Assembly (NCBI GenBank): GCA_963840535.1
Contig: CAWIZJ010000060.1
Coordinates: forward strand, 186,001 to 250,000
From: VAZQ01 sp963840535
GTDB taxonomy: Bacteria; Pseudomonadota; Alphaproteobacteria; Rhizobiales; Xanthobacteraceae
Reading direction: 5' to 3'
Length of the DNA: 64,000 bases
The translations under genes and the position numbers were made by a program. Position 1 is the first letter of the stretch, and each line of letters starts with the position of its first letter. The notes under the pieces were generated by a model. The model did not search any database. It was not told where the DNA came from and saw nothing but the letters and a program-made list of their open reading frames with translations. This document shows, piece after piece, positions 7,412 to 15,228 of the stretch.

Positions 7412-8923
7412 GTGAACGCGGTGGAGCCGGCAAGCTACGAGCCGACCTGGTACACGGCCACGATGGTGCCGACGGCGGCGCACGGGCGGCTCACCTTCGA
7501 CCTCGACGTCGACGTCTGTGTCATCGGCGGCGGGCTCGCGGGGCTCACCACCGCGCGCGAGATCGCGCGCCGCGGCTGGTCGGTCGCGGTGCTGGAAGGC
7601 CGCCGGCTCGCCTGGAATGCGTCCGGACGCAACGACGGCTTCGTGCTGCCCGGCTTCGCCGAATCCATGGAGCGGGTGGTGGCCCGCGTCGGCATCGATC
7701 ACGCCAAGGCGCTGTGGGCGCTGTCCGAGATGGGTCTCGAGTACGTGCGCACCAGCATCGCCGAGGCCGACATGCCGGGGGTCGCCCCGCTTCCCGGCTG
7801 GCTCAAGGTGTCGAAGGTCGACCGCGGCGACGAGATGATGGCCGACCTCGAGCTCTACGGTCGGCTGGGCGCCGAGGTCGAGGGCTGGTCGACCGAGCGC
7901 GTACGCGCGGTGCTCAAGACCGACCACTACTTCCACGCCATGCACCTGCCGCGGGCCTTCCACATCCATCCCCTCAACTACGCGCTCGCCCTGGCGCAGG
8001 CGGCGGAGGCGGCGGGCGCGCGCATCTTCGAGGACACGCCGGCGCTGTCGATCGACGTCGACGGCGTGCGCAAGCGCATCGCCACACCGTCGGCGCGGGT
8101 GCGCGCCTCCCACATGGTGCTGGCGTGCAACGTCCATCTCGGCACGCTGGTGCCGCGCATCGTCGGCACGCTGATCCCGGTGTGGGCGCTATGTGCTGGT
8201 CACCGCGCCGCTGGGGGCGCGGCTCGCCGAGGCGATCGGCTATCGCGGCGCCGTGAGCGACACCGACCTCTCCAACAGTCACTATCGCGTGGTCGGCGCC
8301 GACCGGCTCATGTGGTCGGGTCAAGCCACCACCTGGGAGACCGATCCCCGGCGCCTGCTCAAGGCGATGACCGCCGACATCGCCGCCCTCTATCCGCGGC
8401 TGGGCGAGGTCGAGGTCGAGCACGTCTGGTCGGGCGTGCTCGGAAACCCGCTGCACCGGATGCCGCAGATCGGCGAGCTGGCGCCGGGGCTGTGGCTCGC
8501 CAGCGGCTTCGGCGGCCACGGCCTCAACACCACCGCCATGGCGGGCGTGCTGCTGGCGCAGGCGATCGTCGAGGGCGACGACGGCTGGCGGCTGTTCGCG
8601 CCGTTCGAGCTGGTGTGGGCGGGCGGACGCCTGGGCCGCGCCGCCATGCAGGCCTACTACTGGTGGTTCAATGCGCGCGAGCGCTTCGAGGCGAAGCAGT
8701 CGCGCCAGCGCGAGCAGGAATATCGGCGCGCGCGCGAGATCGCGGTGCTGCGCGCGGGCGAGGAGCCGGCGCGCGTGGAAGTCGAGATCGGGGCGGTGGT
8801 GCCGCCCGAGCAGCTGCCGGTCGAGCCGGCGCCGGAGGAGCTGCCGGTCGACCCGGTGCTCGCCGGCGAGCCGCTTCCGGTCGCCCCGCCGCGGCGGCCG
8901 AGGCCGCCCCGGAGAAGTCGTAG
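7412..8923 (+). CDS. FAD-dependent oxidoreductase, DAO/glycine-oxidase type (frameshifted)
   Basis: GTG start at 7412. The N-terminus has the Rossmann FAD motif VCVIGGGLAGLTTAREIARRG (residues about 32-52), and the C-terminal half ends its catalytic domain in WLASGFGGHGLNTTAMAG, typical of amino-acid/amine oxidases of the DAO superfamily. The frame is correct to about 8188 (GTLIPVW). The next part, starting YVLVTAPLGARLAEAI, is read one base later, so one extra base lies near 8188. A second change near 8893-8905 restores a natural end (AAAEAAPEKS) at TAG 8921-8923. That TAG is the first triplet of a REP-like element. The C-terminal 60 residues are Pro/Glu-rich. Confidence 0.75.
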   Translation: MNAVEPASYEPTWYTATMVPTAAHGRLTFDLDVDVCVIGGGLAGLTTAREIARRGWSVAVLEGRRLAWNASGRNDGFVLPGFAESMERVVARVGIDHAKALWALSEMGLEYVRTSIAEADMPGVAPLPGWLKVSKVDRGDEMMADLELYGRLGAEVEGWSTERVRAVLKTDHYFHAMHLPRAFHIHPLNYALALAQAAEAAGARIFEDTPALSIDVDGVRKRIATPSARVRASHMVLACNVHLGTLVPRIVGTLIPVWALCAGHRAAGGAARRGDRLSRRRERHRPLQQSLSRGRRRPAHVVGSSHHLGDRSPAPAQGDDRRHRRPLSAAGRGRGRARLVGRARKPAAPDAADRRAGAGAVARQRLRRPRPQHHRHGGRAAGAGDRRGRRRLAAVRAVRAGVGGRTPGPRRHAGLLLVVQCARALRGEAVAPARAGISARARDRGAARGRGAGARGSRDRGGGAARAAAGRAGAGGAAGRPGARRRAASGRPAAAAEAAPEKS

Positions 8924-9095
8924 GTCGGGTCGAGCGCGCTTGCGCGAGACCCAACACCATTCTCGCGCATGTGCGCGGCGTTGGGTCTCGCAAGAGCTCG
9001 ACCCAACCTACGCACGAACCACGAACGATGCACCGTGTAGGTTGGGTCGAGCGCGCTGGCGCGACGACCCGACACCCCGCGCGAGACCCGACACC
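8921..9095. repeat. REP-like palindromic repeats, cluster C (three copies)
   Basis: Copies lie at 8921-8955 (forward, TAGGTCGGGTCGAGCGCGCT), 8980-9012 (reverse) and 9037-9095 (forward, with an extra GACCCGACACC segment). They occupy the whole gap between the convergent FAD oxidoreductase and MoxR genes. The GATGCACCGTGTAGG flank repeats the CGGTGCAT motif beside the 1.4 and 10.0 kb copies. Confidence 0.85.
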
Positions 9096-9106
9096 ATTCG
9101 ATCGCG

Positions 9107-9952
9107 TCAGCGGCCTTCCCGGCGCGCCATGAACGCGAGACGCTCGAACAGGTGCACGTCCTGCTCGTTCTTGATCAGCGCGCCGTGCAGCGGAGGAATG
9201 AGCTTCTTGGGGTCGCGCTCGCGCAGCACCTCGGGGCCGATATCCTCGACCAGCAGGAGCTTGAGCCAGTCGAGCAGCTCCGAGGTCGACGGCTTCTTCT
9301 TCACTCCCGGCACCTCGCGGATCTCGTAGAACAGCTTGAGCGCCTCCGCGACCAGGCGCTGCTTGACGCCCGGAAAGTGCACCTCGACGATGGCGCGCAT
9401 GGTGTCGGGATCGGGAAAGCGGATGTAGTGGAAGAAGCAGCGGCGCAGGAAGGCGTCGGGCAGCTCCTTCTCGTTGTTGGAGGTGATGACCACGATCGGC
9501 CGCCGCCGCGCCTTGACCGTCTCCGCGGTCTCGTAGACGAAGAACTCCATGCGGTCGAGCTCCTGCAGCAGATCGTTGGGAAACTCGATGTCGGCCTTGT
9601 CGATCTCGTCGATCAGCAGCACCGGCCGCGCCTCGGCGACGAAGGCGTCCCACAGCTTGCCGCGCCTGATGTAGTTGCGGATGTCGTTGACCCGCTCGTC
9701 GCCGAGCTGGCTGTCGCGCAGGCGCGACACCGCGTCGTACTCGTAGAGGCCCTGCAGCGCCTTGGTCGTCGACTTCACGTGCCATTCGATCAGCGGCGCG
9801 CCGAGACTCTTCGCCACCTCGAGCGCCAGCACGGTCTTGCCGGTGCCGGGCTCGCCCTTGACCAGCAGCGGGCGCTCGAGCGTGATCGCGGCGTTGACCG
9901 CGACCTTGAGATCGTCGGTCGCGACGTAGGCGCTGGTTCCTTCGAAGCGCAT
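9107..9952 (-). CDS. MoxR-family AAA+ ATPase
   Basis: A 281-residue MoxR/CoxD-type ATPase. Walker A is GEPGTGKTVLA (residues about 33-43), Walker B is VLLIDEIDKAD (about 107-117), and sensor 1 is VVITSNNEKELPDAF. The arginine-finger region is LRRCFFHYIRFPDP. MoxR ATPases act as chaperones that insert cofactors or mature complexes, normally with a von Willebrand factor A (CoxE-like) partner encoded next door. No VWA gene follows here; the downstream side is REP DNA. ATG 9952 gives the usual N-terminus (MRFEGTSAYVATDDL). Confidence 0.9.
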   Translation of the reverse strand: MRFEGTSAYVATDDLKVAVNAAITLERPLLVKGEPGTGKTVLALEVAKSLGAPLIEWHVKSTTKALQGLYEYDAVSRLRDSQLGDERVNDIRNYIRRGKLWDAFVAEARPVLLIDEIDKADIEFPNDLLQELDRMEFFVYETAETVKARRRPIVVITSNNEKELPDAFLRRCFFHYIRFPDPDTMRAIVEVHFPGVKQRLVAEALKLFYEIREVPGVKKKPSTSELLDWLKLLLVEDIGPEVLRERDPKKLIPPLHGALIKNEQDVHLFERLAFMARREGR

Positions 9953-10032
9953 TGCATGTCCTCTCGCCGCGGCATCGTCCGGCGAGCCTCGTGCTCCGCA
10001 AGCGCGCTCCGACCCGGCCACGGTGCATAAAT

Positions 10033-10164
10033 CGTATGTCGGGTCTCGCGCAAGGTGTCGGATCTCGCGCCAGCGCGCTCGACCCGACCACTACCACGGT
10101 GCATGGATCGTAGGTTGGGTCGAGTGCAGCGAGACCCAACGCTCTCGATTGCAGCGAGACCCCA
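10033..10164. repeat. REP-like palindromic repeats, cluster D
   Basis: A degenerate reverse copy spans 10033-10092 (GTCGGGTCTCGCGCAAGG ... GCGCTCGACCCGACC). A clean forward copy lies at 10111-10142 (TAGGTTGGGTCGAGTGCAGC, then GAGACCCAACG), followed by a half-copy near 10153-10164. The flank CACGGTGCATGGATCG again repeats. This is the last cluster; none is seen after 10.2 kb. Confidence 0.8.
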
Positions 10165-10261
10165 CTCTCACGCCGGCATCGCAGGATCGTGAGACGAATT
10201 GTTGGCTGCGGAAATGGCGCGCCGGCGTATAGTGCGGGGACACGCCTGACGGGAGGATCGC

Positions 10262-10870
10262 ATGTGGGCTTTCGGGATCGGTCTGGCGCTCTGGTTGCTG
10301 CTGGCCGCCGCCGCCGCGGGGCAGGGGGCGTCGCCGCCGAAGACCGCCACCGCGACCTTCGCCGGCGGATGCTTCTGGTGCGTGGAGGCCGATTTCGACA
10401 AGGTCGCGGGGGTGGTCGGGACCACCTCGGGCTATATCGGCGGCCGCACCGCCAATCCCGCCTACGAGGAGGTGGTGCGAGGGGGCACCGGCCACGCCGA
10501 AGCGGTCGAGATCGTGTTCGATCCCGCCCGGGTGACCTACCAGCAGCTGCTCGACGTGTTCTGGCGCAACATCGATCCGCTGGCGAAGGACCGCCAGTTC
10601 TGCGATCGCGGCGACCAGTATCGCAGCGCGATCTTCCATCACGGCGACGAGCAGCGCCGGCTGGCGGAAGCCTCGAAGGCCGCCGTCGCCGCCCGCTTCA
10701 AGCAGCCGATCGCGACCGCGATCGTGGCGGCCGGGCCGTTCTACAAGGCCGAGGACTATCATCAGGACTACTACCTGAAGAATCCGCTGCGCTACAATTT
10801 CTATCGCGCCGGTTGCGGGCGCGATGCGCGGCTCGAGGAGCTGTGGGGCGCGAAGGAGAAGGAGCGATGA
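10262..10870 (+). CDS. msrA: Peptide-methionine (S)-S-oxide reductase, exported
   Basis: A 202-residue MsrA. The catalytic motif GGCFWC places the nucleophile at C37 and a second Cys at C40. The conserved GYIGGRTANPAYEEV, GTGHAEAVEIVFDP and FWRNIDPLAKDRQFCDRGDQYRS blocks follow. The first 22 residues (MWAFGIGLALWLLLAAAAAG) form a Sec-type signal peptide, so the enzyme probably works in the periplasm. It reduces methionine-S-sulfoxide in oxidised proteins. Its stop overlaps the msrB start (ATGA), so the pair is translationally coupled. Confidence 0.95.
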   Translation: MWAFGIGLALWLLLAAAAAGQGASPPKTATATFAGGCFWCVEADFDKVAGVVGTTSGYIGGRTANPAYEEVVRGGTGHAEAVEIVFDPARVTYQQLLDVFWRNIDPLAKDRQFCDRGDQYRSAIFHHGDEQRRLAEASKAAVAARFKQPIATAIVAAGPFYKAEDYHQDYYLKNPLRYNFYRAGCGRDARLEELWGAKEKER

Positions 10871-11358
10871 TCGATCGCCGTCTCATCGCGGCGGGTGGCG
10901 GTGCCGCCGCGCTGCTCGTGGGGCTGCGCTGGTGGCAGGGCGGCGAGGCCGGCGCCACCTCGTTCGAGATCGAGCGCAGCGACAGCGAGTGGCGGCGGCT
11001 GCTCACCAGGCCGCAATACGAGGTGCTGCGGCTGCACCGGACCGAGATCCCGGGCTCGAGCCCGCTCAATCACGAGACGCGCAAGGGTGTCTTCGCCTGC
11101 GCCGCCTGCGATCTGCCGCTGTTCTCGTCGGACACCAAGTACGACAGCAGGACCGGGTGGCCGAGCTTCTACCGGCCGCTGCCGAACGCCATCGGCACCA
11201 AGGCGGACTACGCCATGCTGGTGCCGCGCACCGAGGTGCACTGCCGGCGCTGCGGCGGACACCTGGGCCACGTGTTCGAGGACGGGCCGCCGCCGACCGG
11301 GCTGCGCTACTGCATCAACGGCGTCGCGCTGACGTTCACGCCCGACGCACCGGCATAG
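10867..11358 (+). CDS. msrB: Peptide-methionine (R)-S-oxide reductase
   Basis: A 163-residue MsrB. Zinc is held by C78/C81 (FACAACDLP) and C126/C129 (VHCRRCGGHLGHVF). The catalytic Cys is C149 in GLRYCINGVAL. The conserved DTKYDSRTGWPSFYRP is present. The N-terminus MIDRRLIAAGGGAAALLVGL looks like a Tat-type or anchor signal (twin Arg at 4-5), matching the exported MsrA. ATG 10867 overlaps the msrA TGA by one base. It reduces methionine-R-sulfoxide, so both stereoisomers are covered by this operon. Confidence 0.95.
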   Translation: MIDRRLIAAGGGAAALLVGLRWWQGGEAGATSFEIERSDSEWRRLLTRPQYEVLRLHRTEIPGSSPLNHETRKGVFACAACDLPLFSSDTKYDSRTGWPSFYRPLPNAIGTKADYAMLVPRTEVHCRRCGGHLGHVFEDGPPPTGLRYCINGVALTFTPDAPA

Positions 11359-11368
11359 CGCGTCGCCG

Positions 11369-12007
11369 TCAGCGCACCGTCACGCGGTAGGTGAGAACAT
11401 CGAAGGTCGGGTCGGATGCGTTCCTGGAAACGAACACGATGCCAGGACCCAGGTCGGCCTCGCCCACGATCGGGAAGATGCGCTGATCGCCGTCGGTCAT
11501 GGAGCATTCCAGCCGTGCCGAGACGGCGGACTTGCTCCTGAGCACGTCGAACAGCCGGCCCCTCGTCAACGTGAACCGCGGACCCGGGGGAAGATCGGCG
11601 GTCGCCTGCTGCACGCGTTTCTGGCGGATCGCGCCGTCATCCGCACGCGGTCCGAAGCGGCGCTGAACGATTGGCGTGGCGCTGCCGCTCCGACTGGAAC
11701 AGCACCGGACCGTTCTGCACGAACGCGCAGGGATCGTCCCCGGTCATGCGCAGGCAGCGCGGCTCGCCGCTGCGGTCGTTGACGTCGAGCAAGACATCCG
11801 CCGCGGTGGGAACGATGTCGGCCGTGCAAATTCGTGTTCCCCCGCCGCCGCCGGCCTCGCACGATCCGACGGCACGCAGGTCGATCGGCGTCTCGATCGT
11901 CCGTGCCGTGGTTTGAACGACGACGCAGGTGCCGATCGCGGCGCCGCCGCGGTGGATGGCCGCGCCTGCGCGGCCGCCGGCCCGACGACCGCGTGGACGA
12001 GCGCCAT
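11369..12007 (-). pseudogene. Secreted hypothetical protein, frame broken at two places
   Basis: Three minus-strand segments in different frames join into one plausible exported protein of about 210 residues. A signal peptide begins at ATG 12007 (MALVHAVVGPAAAQA). The central part reads GTCVVVQTTARTIETPIDL, SCEAGGGGGTRICTADIV and TGDDPCAFVQNGPVLF. The C-terminal part is 11369-11614 (PGPRFTLTRGRLFDVLRSKS ... SDPTFDVLTYRVTVR). Paired cysteines suggest disulfides in the periplasm. Frame changes fall near 11950-11975 and 11610-11650. I do not recognise the family. Given the other indels in this window, it may be an intact gene with sequence errors. Confidence 0.45.
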
Positions 12008-12304
12008 TGCGGCAAGCGGAGCCTTCCAGCCTCGAATGATGCTGCACCTTCGTTGTCCGCGTACCGAAGCCGGGAGGGGCGGCGGAACGCACGTCGCGGG
12101 CGCGCGCTCGACGCCCAGTCACGCGTCCGACAGGCTCATGCGAGCGGGCTGCCGCAACGCAACGGCGGCGCTTTCCCGCAGTGCACAGGCCTTCTCCGCA
12201 GGCGCGACTTCGTTCGGTCGCAATTCCGTTATTGTCCGGCAACGCGCGGGCGGATATAAGCCCCCCGCGAGCAGGGGTTCGCGTCAGTTTCGCACGGGGT
12301 TGCA

Positions 12305-12745
12305 ATGTCTTCGCCCAAGAACGGTGCCGCCGTACTCGACAAGAACAAAGGCTACCGACCTTCCGACAAAGAGCCTTTCATGAACGAGCGGCAGCGCGAG
12401 TACTTCCGCGACAAGCTGCTCACCTGGAAGGAGGAGATCCTCAAGGAGGCCAGGGAGACGCTGGCCCATCTGCAGGCCGAGAACGAGAACCATCCCGACC
12501 TCGCCGACCGCGCCTCCTCGGAGACCGATCGCGCGATCGAGTTGCGTGCGCGCGACCGCCAGCGCAAGCTGATCGCCAAGATCGACGCCGCGCTCGCCCG
12601 CCTCGAGGACGGCAGCTACGGCTATTGCGAAGAGAGCGGCGAGCCGATCTCGCTCAAGCGGCTCGAAGCGCGTCCCATCGCCACGCTCTCGGTCGAGGCG
12701 CAGGAGCGGCACGAGCGGCGCGAGCGCATCTATCGGGACGAGTGA
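12305..12745 (+). CDS. dksA: RNA polymerase-binding transcription factor DksA
   Basis: A 146-residue DksA/TraR protein. Residues about 26-90 form the coiled coil that enters the polymerase secondary channel (NERQREYFRDKLLTWKEEIL ... LADRASSETDRAIELR), with acidic residues at its tip. The C-terminal globule reads YGYCEESGEPISLKRLEARP and keeps only one of the four zinc cysteines of the Escherichia coli protein, as is common in Rhizobiales. It modulates rRNA and amino-acid promoters with ppGpp. ATG 12305 is used; ATG 12380 (MNERQ) is an alternative internal start. Confidence 0.93.
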   Translation: MSSPKNGAAVLDKNKGYRPSDKEPFMNERQREYFRDKLLTWKEEILKEARETLAHLQAENENHPDLADRASSETDRAIELRARDRQRKLIAKIDAALARLEDGSYGYCEESGEPISLKRLEARPIATLSVEAQERHERRERIYRDE

Positions 12746-12922
12746 GCGTGCCGGCATGGCCATCGTCCGTGGCGCGTGGCGCGGCCGTTCTACGGTGTCC
12801 GGCGCGTGGCTTACGCGGCGCCGCTCGCGGTCGGCGCGTGGTCGTGCACCCGCTGGGTGCCGGTGCTGACGCCGTGGGGTTACCAGGTGCGTCCGGTGAA
12901 CGTGTGCTACGACTACTGGTGA
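12746..12922 (+). pseudogene. Remnant of a small Trp/Cys/Tyr-rich secreted protein
   Basis: Directly after the dksA stop and in the same frame, an open stretch reads ...RPFYGVRRVAYAAPLAVGA, then WSCTRWVPVLTPWGYQVRP and VNVCYDYW, ending at TGA 12920-12922. The W-C-T-R-W-V-P-T-P-x-G and RPVNVCY pattern recalls small cysteine/tryptophan-rich exported proteins of rhizobia. No ATG or signal peptide precedes it, so it looks 5'-truncated. GTG 12773 would be the only available start. Confidence 0.35.
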
Positions 12923-13040
12923 GCGCATCAGGCGGCGCAACGGCGTGAGGCGGGTCGCGGCGCGATCGTGCACGCACGACCCGATGCGACCGTCGCCATC
13001 GTGACCGACTCCACGTCGACGCCACCTGGAGCGATGCACC

Positions 13041-13112
13041 GACTTGCGCGTGCATTGACTTGCGCGTGCATTGATTTGCGCGTGCATTGACTTGCGCGCA
13101 TTGACTTGCGCC
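13041..13112. repeat. Tandem 16-bp repeat (about 4.5 units)
   Basis: The unit GACTTGCGCGTGCATT occurs at 13041-13056 and 13057-13072. It follows as GATTTGCGCGTGCATT (one mismatch) at 13073-13088, as a 14-base unit lacking GT at 13089-13102, and as a half unit to 13112. Each unit contains the palindrome-like TGCGCGTGCA. It lies 46 bases upstream of the oxidoreductase start, so it could affect that promoter or simply be slippage DNA. Confidence 0.85.
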
Positions 13113-13157
13113 GCCGCCGACATCAGCTTGCTCCCCGCATCACCAAGGAGAAGGCCG

Positions 13158-14168
13158 ATGGCCGGCGGAATCAATCGTCAAGTCCTGCTCAAGAGCCGGC
13201 CGGACGGAGCGCCCGGCCTCGACAACTTCGAGCTGACGCAGGCGCCGGTGCCGGAGCCCGGCGAGGGCGAAGTGCTCATGCGCATCCTCTACCTCTCGCT
13301 CGATCCCTACATGCGCGGTCGCATGAGCGCGGCGAAGTCCTATGCCAGGCCAGCTGCGCTCGGACAACCGATGGTCGGCGGGACGGTCGGGGAGATCGTC
13401 GCCTCCCGCGCCCCGGGCTATGCGGTCGGCGACATCGTGCTGGGGTTCGGCGGCTGGCAGGAATTCGCGCTTTCGAGCGCCAACGTGCTGCGCAAGCTCG
13501 ATCCCGAGGCGGCGCCGGTCTCGACCGCGCTCGGCGTCCTCGGCATGCCGGGCATGACCGCCTATGTCGGCCTCACCGAGATCGGCCAGCCGAAGGCGGG
13601 CGAAACGGTCGTGGTCGCAGCCGCCGCGGGCGCCGTCGGCTCGGCGGTCGGGCAGATCGCCATGATCAAGGGATGCCGCGCCGTCGGGATCGCCGGCGGC
13701 GCCGAGAAGTGCCGCTTCGTCGCGGGCGAGTTCGGCTTCGATGCCTGCGTCGATCATCGTGCGGGCGATTTCGCGCAGCGGCTCGCTGCCGCCTGTCCCG
13801 ACGGCATCGACGTCTATTTCGAGAATGTCGGCGGCGCCGTGCAGCAGGCGGTGTGGCCGCTGCTCAACGATTTCGCCCGCGTTCCCGTGTGCGGGCTCAT
13901 CGCGCAATACAACGCGACCGCGCCGGTGCCCGGGCCCGACATGGTTTCCGTGCTGCGCAAGCGCCTCCTGCTGCGCGGTTTCATCGTCTCGGATTTCGCC
14001 GGCCGGCTCGCCGATTTCCTGCGCGAGGCCGGTGAATGGCTGCGCAGCGGCCGCCTCAAGTATCGCGAGCACGTCGTCGACGGCATCGAGAATGCGCCCG
14101 CCGCGTTCCTCGGCCTTCTGCAGGGCAGGAACTTCGGCAAGATGCTGGTCCGGGTGGCGAGCCCGTAG
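13158..14168 (+). CDS. NADP-dependent oxidoreductase, zinc-free MDR family (CurA/YncB-like)
   Basis: A 336-residue medium-chain reductase of the prostaglandin/leukotriene-B4 reductase group. It lacks the zinc ligands of alcohol dehydrogenases. The N-terminal substrate domain contains ILYLSLDPYMRGRMS, and the nucleotide-binding region GETVVVAAAAGAVGSAVGQI (about residues 150-170) carries the AxxGxxG NADP loop. Enzymes of this type reduce alpha,beta-unsaturated ketones or aldehydes with NADPH. ATG 13158 follows the GGAGAAGG ribosome-binding site; an upstream in-frame extension runs through the tandem repeat and is rejected. Confidence 0.9.
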   Translation: MAGGINRQVLLKSRPDGAPGLDNFELTQAPVPEPGEGEVLMRILYLSLDPYMRGRMSAAKSYARPAALGQPMVGGTVGEIVASRAPGYAVGDIVLGFGGWQEFALSSANVLRKLDPEAAPVSTALGVLGMPGMTAYVGLTEIGQPKAGETVVVAAAAGAVGSAVGQIAMIKGCRAVGIAGGAEKCRFVAGEFGFDACVDHRAGDFAQRLAAACPDGIDVYFENVGGAVQQAVWPLLNDFARVPVCGLIAQYNATAPVPGPDMVSVLRKRLLLRGFIVSDFAGRLADFLREAGEWLRSGRLKYREHVVDGIENAPAAFLGLLQGRNFGKMLVRVASP

Positions 14169-14180
14169 GGCGCAATGCGG

Positions 14181-15228
14181 TCACGGCTTGCCGGAGGGAC
14201 GACCCAGCAAGCTCGCCATCTCCTGCTCGAGGCTGTCGTAGAGCGACTTTGCTGCGGTGCCGGCTGGCCGCCGCCGGCGCGTCCTGCGCGCGGCTCGCCA
14301 CGCGAGGGGCGCGCCGGCTCAGCCGGCACTGTCGCACGCGGCGGCGAAGCCGGGGGCTCCGGCACATGATCCTCCGTCGTCGCCGTGGCGGGCTCCGTCC
14401 GCACTGCGGGCGGGCGCGGTACGTCCGTCCTCGCTCCTGGGGGGACGGCGCAACGCGGCCTCCAGCCGCTGCGCCATCTCGGCGAGGTTCTGGTCGGCGG
14501 AGGCGGCGACCTCGGCTTCGGCGGCCGGCGCAGGAGCCGGCGCGGGCCGCAGCGGGTCGCGGCTCGCGGCGAGGGGGCTGACGCACCGGCTGCTGCTCGC
14601 CCGACCCGGGATCGGGGGTCACCGGCGCGCGCGCCAATTCCTCGGCGAGGCCGGCGAGCGGGTCGGCGCCGCGCATCCTGCGCTCGCGCTGTGGTGGGGG
14701 CGGCGCAGGTGCCGGCGGTTCAGGCTCCGACCATTGCGCCGGGTCCTCGACCAGCGGCGGCGGTGTTGCCCGGTGTGGCCGTGGCGGCGGCTCCGCGCGC
14801 GCCACCGGCTCGATCCTGGCGCCGGACTCGGGCCGCGGCGCCGGTTCGGGTTGCAGCGGCCACATGCTGCCCTCGCCGAGCGGAACAGGGCGCGGCAGCG
14901 GGTCGGCGGCGGCCGGCGGCCGCACCGGTTGCGGTTCGCGTACCGCGGCCGCCGCGCGCACGATGTTGAGCTCCACCACGACGTCGGTGGGACCGCCGAT
15001 CATCAGGAGATGCTCGACATTGTCGCGGCGGATGAGAACCAGGCGACGTCGCCCGTCGACCGCCGCGGCGTCGATCACGGCGAGGCGGGGTTGCCGTCCA
15101 CGGGCAGTGGCACTGCCGAGCCGCTCGCCGCTGAACCGGCGCACCAGCCACACCACCAGCCCGATCAGGCCGACGACCAGGACGAGCGCAAAAATCGCTC
15201 GCACGGGGCTCGATAAGTCGAAGTCCAT
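14181..15228 (-). CDS. FliO-like flagellar biosynthesis membrane protein (multiple frameshifts)
   Basis: MDFDLSSPVRAIFALVLVVG begins a single N-terminal TM helix, followed by the FliO-like domain (RQPRLAVIDAAAVDGRRRLVLIRRDNVEHLL, then GPTDVVVELNIVR). A long Pro/Ala-rich linker comes next, then a short conserved end (KSLYDSLEQEMASLLGRPSGKP). The frame changes near 14590 (into ADQNLAEMAQRLEAALRRPP), near 14410 (into TEPATATTEDHVPEPPAS) and near 14260. The net change is +1 base over the gene. Rhizobial genomes carry such FliO-family proteins for the flagellar export apparatus. Start ATG 15228. Divergent from cckA across a gap with a CtrA-type site. Confidence 0.6.

Noticed and set aside
1310..10164. 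CRISPR array made of the repeated GTTGGGTCGAGC units.
   Set aside because: Copies lie in both orientations and in separate intergenic gaps, with irregular spacing and no cas genes.
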